From Microcoleus sp. bin38.metabat.b11b12b14.051 (GTDB taxonomy: Bacteria > Cyanobacteriota > Cyanobacteriia > Cyanobacteriales > Microcoleaceae), in the NCBI RefSeq assembly GCF_013299165.1, contig NZ_JAAFKD010000009.1:1-64000 (forward strand): a DNA stretch of 64,000 bases, in the 5' to 3' direction. Positions 1-8,104 of the stretch are shown here, piece by piece (the stretch's first letter is position 1; each line of letters starts with the position of its first letter). Made by a program: the position numbers and the translations under genes. Under the pieces are notes generated by a model. That model made no database searches. It had not been told where the DNA came from and worked only from the letters and a program-made list of their open reading frames with translations.

Positions 1-2
1 GC

Positions 3-1016
3 GCTTTCAATATTTTATTGAAAGCTTTGAGAGATACCTCCCAAGCCGGAATCCTGACCGATTTTCAGGTTTTGCCATACACAGCTTGCCGAGGATTGCC
101 GGGAATTGCCGGGTTAAATGTATCTGGTAATATCAATATTGTTGCAAATTCGATCGCTCTCGACACCAAAGGCAGCATTGATGGCGCGACTGTATCGGGT
201 ACAGGAGCAAATATCAACCTACAAGCGCGAGATATCCAGTTGCGACGCGGGAGCAGAATTACAACGGATGCAGGTACTTCTGAGGGTGGAAATATCGCCC
301 TCAACAGCGATATTTTGGTAGGGCGAGACAATAGCGACATCACCGCCAACGCTCGCAGCGCTGCGGGCGGCCGCGTGAATGTCAACGTCCCGAATGTCTT
401 GGGCTTTGGAGTAGCGAGCCGCGAACAAGTCAGAGGCAATTTGGGACTGAGTGACGCACAATTTGCAGCTTTGCAAGTAAGTCCGACATCTCTGCTTGAC
501 AGCAGCGACATTGCCGCCTTTTCTCAAAGTGTCGGCCCGGCTTTGCAAGGTACTGTTACTTTTAGTGATTCTGGGGTGAATCCGGGTCGAGGTTTGGTGG
601 AACTGCCGCAAAATCTGGTGAATCCGGCTGCTTTAATTGCGGCAAATCCCTGCACGGAAGCGGCCGAGAGCGCGTTGATTGTTACTGGTCGGGGGGGATT
701 GCCAGCTCTTCCTCAGGACTCTCTGGACACCGCAGAAACGCCGTTTCCGTGGGTGGAAATAGAAGGAAGAAGTCCGATGGAAGTCGGAAGAAGGGAAGAA
801 ATAGAAGGAAGAAATGCAACGGGTAATGTACGGGATTTAAGGGATGTAACAGATAGAAGTTCGAGGGAATTCGGGGAAAAGAGGGATGGGGAAGTTGTTC
901 CGCCTCGCGGGTGGGTGATGAATAATCGAGGGGATGTGACGCTGGTGGCGGCTGAAGTTGGGGGTGAATTTCCACAGCGCGCCAAACATCCTGTCTCGGT
1001 TTGTCAGCCGCGATAA
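3..1016 (+). CDS. Filamentous haemagglutinin-like secreted protein, 3'-terminal part (5' end outside window or lost)
   Basis: The frame is open to the window edge, so this is the C-terminal third of a longer protein; the TTG at 18 is not a credible start. From about nt 122 onward it aligns closely by eye with the ends of the two complete paralogues at 1319 and 4717: GNINIVANSIALD, GANINLQARDIQLRRGSRITTDAG, SDITANARSAAGGRVNVNVPN, the LQVSPTSLL block, and a tail ending in CQPR. These are the degenerate beta-helix repeats and conserved tail of cyanobacterial TpsA-like exoproteins. The first 35 or so codons do not match the paralogues, and a 10-bp-stem hairpin lies at 3-25, so the left edge may be a rearrangement junction. 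The secretion signal and TPS domain are not visible here. Confidence 0.75.
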   Translation, partial: AFNILLKALRDTSQAGILTDFQVLPYTACRGLPGIAGLNVSGNINIVANSIALDTKGSIDGATVSGTGANINLQARDIQLRRGSRITTDAGTSEGGNIALNSDILVGRDNSDITANARSAAGGRVNVNVPNVLGFGVASREQVRGNLGLSDAQFAALQVSPTSLLDSSDIAAFSQSVGPALQGTVTFSDSGVNPGRGLVELPQNLVNPAALIAANPCTEAAESALIVTGRGGLPALPQDSLDTAETPFPWVEIEGRSPMEVGRREEIEGRNATGNVRDLRDVTDRSSREFGEKRDGEVVPPRGWVMNNRGDVTLVAAEVGGEFPQRAKHPVSVCQPR

Positions 1017-1123
1017 AAGTTGACATCATCTCGATCGAATGCTGGTCGATCGCTGGGAGCAGGCATTCTGCTACACTGCGGGTGATATCACCTGCGATCG
1101 ATTAGCATCACCAAAACTGTTCT

Positions 1124-1170
1124 GTGCCGAATGCGAGTCCGCTTTCAGGCGGAGGACTCGCATTCGGCAC
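1124..1170. repeat. Long palindromic hairpin in the 1017-1318 spacer
   Basis: A perfect 17-bp inverted repeat (GTGCCGAATGCGAGTCC at 1124-1140, its complement at 1154-1170) with a 13-nt loop. It contains the words found in the dispersed 'gaggact...actacgaacc' repeats elsewhere in the window. No T-run follows, so I read it as an interspersed palindromic repeat rather than a terminator. Nothing else was recognised in this 302-bp spacer. Confidence 0.6.
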
Positions 1171-1318
1171 TACGAACCAATATTACTGCTGATATGAAAG
1201 ATTGTATCTGCACGGATGTGGAGAAACATTTGAGGGGCGTTCGATGATGGGGCGATCGAACTCTGACCATAACAAACATCTACTGTTCTAGCAAATATTT
1301 TCACTTAAGGCGATCGTC

Positions 1319-4261
1319 ATGACTAATTACAAATTGCCAATTAGCCATCAAGCTTACTTTTTCCTAATTAATTTTTACTTGTTACTTCTGGCTTTCCCAG
1401 CCCGCGCCCAAATCGTCCCCGACAGCAGCTTGGGTGGCGAAAGTTCGCGAATTGTTCCCGATACAATCAACAACTTACCCTCAGATAGAATCACCGGCGG
1501 CGCCACTCGCGGCTCCAATCTTTTTCACAGTTTCCGAGAATTCAACATCAAAAGCGGAGAGGGAGCTTATTTTGAAAATCCCCGCGGCGTGTCTAATATT
1601 TTCACTCGCGTTACTGGCGGCAACTCTTCTAATATTTTAGGAACCTTGGGAGTCCAGGGAAACGCCAATTTATTTTTAATCAATCCCAAAGGAATTGTGT
1701 TCGGCCCCAACGCTCGGTTAGATTTGCGCGGTTCATTTATCGGTACAACGGCTGAGGGCGTAGTGTTTAATAACGGGTTTGAATTCAGCAGCACCAACCT
1801 GCAAACATCACCGCTGCTGACAGTTAATATTCCCGTAGGTTTAAGATTTAGAGACAATCCCGGTACAATTGTCAATCAATCCACGGCTTCAGGAAAAACA
1901 AATCTGCCAGCATCTCCCGTACCAATTCCGATTACAGAGCGAGTAGGTTTAGCAGTAGACCCCGGTCAAACTTTAGCGCTAATTGGCGGGAATGTCCAAA
2001 TTGCCGGGGGCAATTTAACGGCTAGCGGCGGACAAATTGCACTCGGTAGCGTTGCCAGTCCGGGTGTAGTTAATGTGGCACTTACAGCGCCGGAACTAGG
2101 AAATTTAAGTTTAAATTATGGCAATATTCGGAATTTTGGCAATATTCAAATATCCAATGGAACACTTATCAATACCAGCGGCATCGGTGGCGGCAGAGTA
2201 GAGATTAAAGGTGGAAATGTCACCATTAATGCAGCGCGAATTTATGCGCTGACATTGGGAAATATTGATGGTAGAGGTATCGAAATCGGCGCCCAACAGT
2301 TGCGAGTGCAAAACGGCGCACAATTTTCTACTTTTACTTTAGGAGATGGTGCTGGAGGCAATATCAACTTGCGGGCTGCTGATTCGGTAGAAATGAGCGG
2401 GGTGGGAGTTGATGGCTATCAACAGGTTGTAATTAAATATCTCGTATCGGGAACGACAGACCCATTTGACCCGCTATTTATGCTGTTTAATGGTAGTGCT
2501 GGTGCTGGTGCGGGGGGGAATATTGCGATCGACACCGGACGCCTGCTCTTCAATAATGGGGTAGTTGGTAGCGGGATTACTTTTGGCAGCGGTAGGGGCG
2601 GCAATTTAATCATTCGCGCCAATACTTTTGAGATGGTAAGTTCTGGAGTCAACAACGGCACGGCAAAAGACAGTAGCGGTGCAGGGGGAAGCATTACTAT
2701 TGACGTGTCCAAATTAATTATGCGCGACGGTTCTCTTCTGGGTACTACCAGCTACAGCAGCGGCCCGTCGGGGAATATTAACGTGAAAGCTGTTGAATCA
2801 GTCGAGTTGTCTAACAACGGCCCGAGAACAGTTGTATCAACTGGAATTAGCACGCTGAGTATCGGCTCTACGGGCCGCGCGGGAAATATTAACATTGATA
2901 CGAAGCGGTTGAGTCTTTCTCAGGGTTCTGCGTTTACCTTAGGAACGGGTGTATTGATTGGCAGGCTCTTGTTTTCTCAGGATGGCGGGCCAGCGGGAAA
3001 CTTAACAGTTAGGGCGAGCGAATCAGTAGAAGTTTCCGGGATTTCTCCACTTTTAACCAGCGGAATTCAAAATGCTAGCGCGCTGACTTCTGGAACTTTA
3101 AGCTCTAGTCGTGGCGGGGATATTCGGATTGATACGCCCAGCCTGACTGTGCGGGATGGGGGGATAGTTTCTACAAGTTCTTTGGGTAAGGGAGATGTGG
3201 GGAATATTACTGTGAATGCCGATCGCATTTTGGTCAGCGGTAGCGGTAATAACGGTTTGTTTGTCAGTACAATTGATGCTTCCGTTGGCAAGACTTTCGG
3301 TACTAATCCTAATGCTACAGCAAATGCCGGTTCCTTGAATTTGACTGCGCGCGATCGACTAACTGTCACCAACGGAGCTACAGTCACAGTACAGGCTACA
3401 GGAACCGGGCGCGCTGGTAATATTAATGTGGTCGCAAATTCGATCGGCCTCGACAACAAAGCCAGGATTGACGGTACAACTGTATCCGGTACCGGAGCAA
3501 ATATTAACCTGCAAGCACAAGACATCCAACTGCGTCGCGGGAGTCGAATTACCACCGATGCGGGCAATTCTGACGGCGGCAATATCAACATCAACAGCGG
3601 GATTCTGCTAGCCCTCCCCCAAGAAAACAGCGACATCACCGCCAACGCCCGCACAGCAGCCGGCGGCCGCGTCAATGTCAATGTCCCCAATGTCTTCGGC
3701 TTTAGGGCGGTGGGCCGCGAACAAGTCAGAAGCAACTTGAATCTCACCGACGCGCAATTTGCAGCTTTGCAAGTCAGCCCAACTTCCCTGCTTCCTACCA
3801 GCGACATCGCCGCGATTTCCCAAAACGCCGGCCCGGCTTTGCAAGGCGCGGTAACATTTAGTTCTTCTGGCGTGAATCCCGCTCAAGGTTTAGTAGAATT
3901 GCCCCAAAATGTGGTGAATCCGGCAGCATTAATTGCAGCAAATCCCTGCATTGAAGGAGCCGCCAACGAGTTTACTGTTACTGGTCGGGGGGGAGTGCCG
4001 CCCAGCCCAAATGACTCTCTGGGCACCGCAGAAACGCCGTTTCCGTGGGTAGAAGCCGCAGGCAATTCGGCAGCGAACACTGTACCGGATGTAAAGGAGA
4101 AAGTGATTCAGACAGAAGCGGAAAAAAAAGCTCGCGAAGTGGTTCCGGCGCGCGGTTGGGTAGTGAATGAGAAAGGAGAAGTTACCCTTGTAGCTTCGGA
4201 AGTTGCGGGTCAATTTCCACAGCGCACGCGGCCTCCTGTGTCTGCTTGTCAACCGCGATGA
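1319..4261 (+). CDS. Filamentous haemagglutinin N-terminal domain protein (TpsA-like secreted exoprotein)
   Basis: A 980-residue predicted exoprotein. Residues 1-30 form a signal peptide (hydrophobic YFFLINFYLLLLAF core, cleavage likely after ARA before QIVPDSS). Residues 40-165 match the haemagglutination-activity/TPS secretion domain: ITGGATRGSNLFHSF, the FENPRGVSNIFTRVTGG block and the highly conserved NANLFLINPKGIVFGPNA motif. The rest is Gly/Asn-rich beta-helix repeat (GAGGNINLRA, SRGGDIRID) and a conserved tail ending in CQPR. Family knowledge: such proteins are exported through an Omp85-type TpsB pore and stay at or leave the cell surface; no tpsB is in this window. The ATG at 1319 is used because it gives a complete signal peptide. 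The gene is a near-duplicate of the one at 4717. The precise function (adhesion, sheath, competition) cannot be read from the sequence. Confidence 0.85.
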   Translation: MTNYKLPISHQAYFFLINFYLLLLAFPARAQIVPDSSLGGESSRIVPDTINNLPSDRITGGATRGSNLFHSFREFNIKSGEGAYFENPRGVSNIFTRVTGGNSSNILGTLGVQGNANLFLINPKGIVFGPNARLDLRGSFIGTTAEGVVFNNGFEFSSTNLQTSPLLTVNIPVGLRFRDNPGTIVNQSTASGKTNLPASPVPIPITERVGLAVDPGQTLALIGGNVQIAGGNLTASGGQIALGSVASPGVVNVALTAPELGNLSLNYGNIRNFGNIQISNGTLINTSGIGGGRVEIKGGNVTINAARIYALTLGNIDGRGIEIGAQQLRVQNGAQFSTFTLGDGAGGNINLRAADSVEMSGVGVDGYQQVVIKYLVSGTTDPFDPLFMLFNGSAGAGAGGNIAIDTGRLLFNNGVVGSGITFGSGRGGNLIIRANTFEMVSSGVNNGTAKDSSGAGGSITIDVSKLIMRDGSLLGTTSYSSGPSGNINVKAVESVELSNNGPRTVVSTGISTLSIGSTGRAGNINIDTKRLSLSQGSAFTLGTGVLIGRLLFSQDGGPAGNLTVRASESVEVSGISPLLTSGIQNASALTSGTLSSSRGGDIRIDTPSLTVRDGGIVSTSSLGKGDVGNITVNADRILVSGSGNNGLFVSTIDASVGKTFGTNPNATANAGSLNLTARDRLTVTNGATVTVQATGTGRAGNINVVANSIGLDNKARIDGTTVSGTGANINLQAQDIQLRRGSRITTDAGNSDGGNININSGILLALPQENSDITANARTAAGGRVNVNVPNVFGFRAVGREQVRSNLNLTDAQFAALQVSPTSLLPTSDIAAISQNAGPALQGAVTFSSSGVNPAQGLVELPQNVVNPAALIAANPCIEGAANEFTVTGRGGVPPSPNDSLGTAETPFPWVEAAGNSAANTVPDVKEKVIQTEAEKKAREVVPARGWVVNEKGEVTLVASEVAGQFPQRTRPPVSACQPR

Positions 4262-4316
4262 GTTGAAAATATAGCAGTTCTCAGAAAGGTGAGGTACGTT
4301 TAGGGTAATGGGTAAT

Positions 4317-4418
4317 AAGCTGTTGCGGCATTTAAATTGTATATCAAAAAACCATCAAAATCTTGTGGGGTGGGCGTCCCGCCCGCCCTGAATATGCAAT
4401 TTAAATGCGCGACAGCTT
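4317..4418. repeat. MITE-like element with imperfect 23-bp terminal inverted repeats
   Basis: AAGCTGTTGCGGCATTTAAATTG at the left is mirrored by CAATTTAAATGCGCGACAGCTT at the right, enclosing a GGGCGTCCCGCCCGCCC core. It appears nested in a second repeat whose ends resemble TAGCAGTTCTCAGAAAGGTGAGGTA (from 4272) and GCCTCATCTTTGTGATAAAAGCTATA (to about 4555); related ends occur near 4780-4890 and 23204-23230. There is no coding capacity, so this is a non-autonomous element by inference. Confidence 0.55.
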
Positions 4419-4606
4419 AAGTAATAGGTAATCGGTAATGAAAGAAAAAGGCAATCAATAAAAAGCTGGGCTCGTACCGCAGATGGTTTCGTGCTTTCTC
4501 AGCCATTACCCACTACCATAAGCGTGCCTCATCTTTGTGATAAAAGCTATAGCTTGTAGAAACAAAAAATCTCGCCGAATGTCAGCTAATTAAAGGTTAA
4601 TTATGG

Positions 4607-4714
4607 TTCAATACGGTTTACTTAAGATTGTCCGAAGAGAGGAACGAAGCAAACAAGAGAGATTATTTTTCAGAGGTTTTTCCTGTTGTCATCTCTTAAG
4701 TGAACCGTATTGAA
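4607..4714. mobile_element. 108-bp MITE with 20-bp inverted ends and target duplication covering the downstream start codon
   Basis: The left end TTCAATACGGTTTACTTAAG (4607-4626) and right end CTTAAGTGAACCGTATTGAA (4695-4714) are inverted with one mismatch. TTATGG at 4601-4606 is repeated at 4715-4720, a 6-bp (up to 8-bp) target-site duplication. The duplicated TTATGG includes the ATG at 4717 of the next gene. A full-length diverged copy in the opposite orientation lies at about 12643-12746, and end fragments with AACCGTATTGAA lie at about 19594 and 50517. No open frame of note: non-autonomous. Confidence 0.75.
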
Positions 4715-4716
4715 TT

Positions 4717-7700
4717 ATGGTTTTCCAATATCTCTCCTTGTGGAAAATCTTCAAAATTAATCAACTAAAAGACCCAGACTTAGCGGTTCTCAAAAAAGTG
4801 AGGATAGCCCTATGCCCTATGCCCTATGCCCTATGCCCTATGCCCTATGTCCTATGCCGGATAGTACCTCATCTCTCAGAGAAAGGCTCTAAATACTATA
4901 TCTCTGGAGCGAGTTACCTGTTTTTTTTAAGTTTGTACTTGTGCTTGTTTCCCGGAAGTGCGATCGCCCAAATCGTCCCCGACGGCAGCTTGGGCGCCGA
5001 AAGTTCGCGGATTGTTCCCGATACAATCAACAACTTACCCTCAGATAGAATCACCGGCGGCGCCACTCGCGGCTCAAATCTGTTTCACAGTTTCGGACAA
5101 TTCAACATCGGTGAAGGGCGGGGAGCTTATTTTGAAAATCCCCGCGGCGTGTCTAACATTTTTACCCGCGTTACGGGCGGAAACTCTTCTAATATATTAG
5201 GAACCCTCGGAGTCCAGGGAAACGCCAATTTATTTTTAATCAATCCCAAAGGAATTGTCTTCGGCCCGAACGCTAGGCTAGATTTGCGGGGTTCATTTAT
5301 CGGTACAACGGCTGAGGGCGTAGTGTTTAATAACGGCTTTGAATTCAGCAGCAGCAACCAGCAAACATCACCGCTGCTGACAGTTAATATTCCCGTAGGT
5401 TTAAGATTTAGAGACAATGCCGGGACAATTGTCAATCAATCCACGGCTTCAGGAAAAATAAATCTGCCAGCATCTCCCGTGCCAATTCCGATTACAGAGC
5501 AAGTCGGTTTAGCAGTAGACCCCGGTCAAAGTTTAGCACTCATAGGTGGCGAAATCCAAATTGCGGGCGGAAATTTAACGGCTAGTGGCGGACAAATTGT
5601 ACTTGGTAGCGTTGCCAGTCCGGGTGTAGTTAATTTGGCAGTGACATCGAACCCACAGCAGGGAAATTTAAGTTTAAATTATAATAACATTGATAACTTC
5701 GGCAGTATTCAAATATCTGAAGGAAGCCTCATAAACACGAGCGGAACAGGTGGTGGCAGGGTTGAAATTCAAGGTGGAAATGTCACCATTAACTCCGCGC
5801 GAATTTATGCGCTGACATTGGGAAATATTGATGGTAAAGGTATTGACATCCGCGCCCAACAGTTGCGAGTTCTAAACGGCGCGCAATTTTCCACCCAAAC
5901 CATAGGAGATGGTGCTGGAGGCGATATCAACTTGCGCGCGACTGATTCAGTAGAAATGAGCGGGCTGGGAATTCAGGGCTATCAGCAGCTTGTAATTAAA
6001 TATCTGGCATCGGGACTAATCGACCCATTAGATCCGCAATTAGTCTTGCTGAATACTACTCTTGGCGCTGGGGCGGCAGGAAATATTACCATCGATACCG
6101 GACGCCTGCTGATGCGGGATGGGGTAGTATTTGGCGGCATAACTTTTGGTGCTGGAAATGGTGGAAATTTAAGCATCCGTGCTAACACTTTTGAGATGCA
6201 GGGTTCTGGGAGCAACAACGCGACAACAAAAGGAAGTACCGGTGCTGTAGGAAATATTACCATTGATGTCCAAAGATTGAACCTGCGGGATGGTTCTATT
6301 ATTGGCAGCACTAGCTACAGCGATGCTCGATCGGGAAATATAACTATTAAAGCTGCTGAATCGGTAGAATTGTCAAACACCATTTCTAGAACTGCTGTCG
6401 CCAGTGGCATCAGCACGCTTAGCATCGGCTCTACGGGAAAGGCGGGAGATATCACTATTGATACAAAACGGCTGAGTCTTTCTGGGGGCTCGGCGTTTAC
6501 CTTGGGTAGCGGTGTCTCAGTTGGCGGGGTTGTCTTCTCTACGAATGGGGGGCCCGGAGGAAACTTAACAGTTAGGGCTAGTGAATCAGTAGAAATTGTA
6601 GGTATTTCTGAAGTTTTGAGCACCGGGGATCGAGTTGCTAGTGCTTTTTCTTCGGGCACGGTTAGTTCTAGCCGCGCTGGGGATATCCGCATTGACACGC
6701 CCAACCTGACTCTGCGGGATGGGGGCTTCATTGCTTCTAATTCTTCGGGTAAAGGGAACGTGGGGGATATTACGATTAATGCCGATCGCATTGAAGTAAA
6801 TGGTACTTTGGGCAATCCTCGTTTTAACAGTTCTATTGATGCTTCCGTTGGCAACGTGACGGCTGAGAATCCCAATGCTACAGCGAATGCAGGTTCGGTA
6901 AATCTCAATGTCGGTAGATTGATTGTCCGGGATGGAGGCAAGGTGACGGTGCAGGCTTTGGGAACCGGGCGCGCTGGTAATATTAATGTGGTGGCAAATT
7001 CGATCGCCCTGGACAACAAAGCGAGGATTGATGGCAGAAGTGCCTCCGGTGTCGGAGCAAATATTAACCTGCAAGCACAAGACATCCAATTGCGACGCGG
7101 GAGTCAAATTACAACCGATGCGGGTACTTCTGAAGGTGGCAACATCAATATTAATAGCGACATTCTAGTGGGTTTGCCGCGAGAAAATAGCGATATTACT
7201 GCGAATGCGCGATCGGCTGCCGGTGGCCGAGTTAATATTAATGTCCCCAATATTTTCGGCTTTACGGCGGTGGATCGCGAACAAGTTCGAGCTCGTTTGG
7301 GATTAACAGATGCTCAATTTGCAGCGCTGCAAGTAAGTCCTACTTCTCTACTTCCTACCAGCGATATTGCGGCGATTTCACAAACTGGTGCGCCGGCTTT
7401 GCAAGGGACGGTAACATTTAGTTCTTCAGGGGTGAATCCCGCTCAAGGTTTAGTGGAACTGCCGCAAAATCTGGTGAATCCGGCTGCTTTAATTGCGGCA
7501 AATCCCTGCATCGAAGGGGCTGCAAACGAGTTTAATGTTACTGGCAAAGGAGGAGTGCCACCGAGTCCTAGCGATGCCCTCAGCAGCGCAGAAACGCCGT
7601 TTCCGTGGGTGGAAGCCGAAGGTTCGGCAACGGATTCTGTAGCGGATGTAACGGATGTCACGGATAGAAGTTCGCCAACTAGCAATGTACGGGATGTAAC

Positions 7701-7866
7701 GGATAGAAGAAAGAGGGAAGAAGCAGAAAAACAAGCTCGGGAAGTTGTTCCGGCGCGCGGTTGGGTGGTGAATGAGAAAGGGGAAGTTAGCCTAGTTGGG
7801 TACAATCCGGGTAATGCTGCTGACTCTCGCAATCCTCGATCGAATTCTCTGTGCCCGCCACGCTGA
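4717..7866 (+). CDS. Filamentous haemagglutinin N-terminal domain protein (TpsA-like), with repeat-bearing N-terminal extension
   Basis: A paralogue of the 1319 gene, nearly identical through the TPS domain (ITGGATRGSNLFHSF, NANLFLINPKGIVFGPNA) and the C-terminal tail. The likely signal peptide is internal to the reading frame (YLFFLSLYLCLFPGSAIAQ, about residues 67-85). It is preceded by an unusual extension of about 65 residues that includes CPMPYALCPMPY, encoded by heptanucleotide repeats at 4808-4856. The ATG at 4717 is the first in frame but lies in a MITE target duplication without an obvious Shine-Dalgarno; in-frame ATGs inside the heptamer tract are alternative starts. The C-terminus carries a variable DVTDVTDR linker. 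Role as for the other copy: a surface or secreted beta-helix protein of unknown specific function. Confidence 0.8.
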   Translation: MVFQYLSLWKIFKINQLKDPDLAVLKKVRIALCPMPYALCPMPYVLCRIVPHLSEKGSKYYISGASYLFFLSLYLCLFPGSAIAQIVPDGSLGAESSRIVPDTINNLPSDRITGGATRGSNLFHSFGQFNIGEGRGAYFENPRGVSNIFTRVTGGNSSNILGTLGVQGNANLFLINPKGIVFGPNARLDLRGSFIGTTAEGVVFNNGFEFSSSNQQTSPLLTVNIPVGLRFRDNAGTIVNQSTASGKINLPASPVPIPITEQVGLAVDPGQSLALIGGEIQIAGGNLTASGGQIVLGSVASPGVVNLAVTSNPQQGNLSLNYNNIDNFGSIQISEGSLINTSGTGGGRVEIQGGNVTINSARIYALTLGNIDGKGIDIRAQQLRVLNGAQFSTQTIGDGAGGDINLRATDSVEMSGLGIQGYQQLVIKYLASGLIDPLDPQLVLLNTTLGAGAAGNITIDTGRLLMRDGVVFGGITFGAGNGGNLSIRANTFEMQGSGSNNATTKGSTGAVGNITIDVQRLNLRDGSIIGSTSYSDARSGNITIKAAESVELSNTISRTAVASGISTLSIGSTGKAGDITIDTKRLSLSGGSAFTLGSGVSVGGVVFSTNGGPGGNLTVRASESVEIVGISEVLSTGDRVASAFSSGTVSSSRAGDIRIDTPNLTLRDGGFIASNSSGKGNVGDITINADRIEVNGTLGNPRFNSSIDASVGNVTAENPNATANAGSVNLNVGRLIVRDGGKVTVQALGTGRAGNINVVANSIALDNKARIDGRSASGVGANINLQAQDIQLRRGSQITTDAGTSEGGNININSDILVGLPRENSDITANARSAAGGRVNINVPNIFGFTAVDREQVRARLGLTDAQFAALQVSPTSLLPTSDIAAISQTGAPALQGTVTFSSSGVNPAQGLVELPQNLVNPAALIAANPCIEGAANEFNVTGKGGVPPSPSDALSSAETPFPWVEAEGSATDSVADVTDVTDRSSPTSNVRDVTDRRKREEAEKQAREVVPARGWVVNEKGEVSLVGYNPGNAADSRNPRSNSLCPPR
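4808..4856. repeat. Heptanucleotide tandem repeat (CCCTATG, 7 units) inside a coding region
   Basis: Six perfect CCCTATG units and one TCCTATG unit, read in frame with the downstream haemagglutinin gene. Seven is not a multiple of three, so gain or loss of one unit would shift the frame upstream of the signal peptide. Short tandem heptamers of this kind are known in cyanobacteria as STRR sequences. The tract itself sits inside a dispersed element with ends near 4780 and 4890. Confidence 0.8.
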
Positions 7867-8043
7867 CGAGATGTTTTTTGGCTGCGGATAAATGCAGATT
7901 CATTTAGTAATTGGTAATGGGGAATTAGTAATTGGTAATGGGGAATTGCTTCGACTGACAACTATCAACTGAAAACTGTCAATTATTAACTGCCAATTAT
8001 CAACTGCCAACTGAGAGGGCGGGCACGGGGGCACCGCCCCTAC

Positions 8044-8092
8044 CAACTGTCAACTGCCAACTGCCAACTGCCAACTGCCAACTGTCAACTGT
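8044..8092. repeat. Heptanucleotide repeat (CAACTGY, 7 units) just upstream of the CHAT gene
   Basis: Seven tandem CAACTGC/CAACTGT units end 12 bp before the start codon at 8105, so they occupy the place where a ribosome binding site would be expected. The preceding 7867-8043 is low-complexity (GGTAATGGGGAATTAGTAATT, more degenerate CAACTG words). No terminator recognised. Confidence 0.75.
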
Positions 8093-8104
8093 CAACAGAA
8101 TGAA

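Noticed and set aside
3067..3807. 246-codon minus-strand frame inside the haemagglutinin gene (and similar ones at 6315, 54038, 54506)
   Set aside because: Antisense shadows of low-complexity beta-helix coding sequence, appearing at equivalent places in each paralogue.
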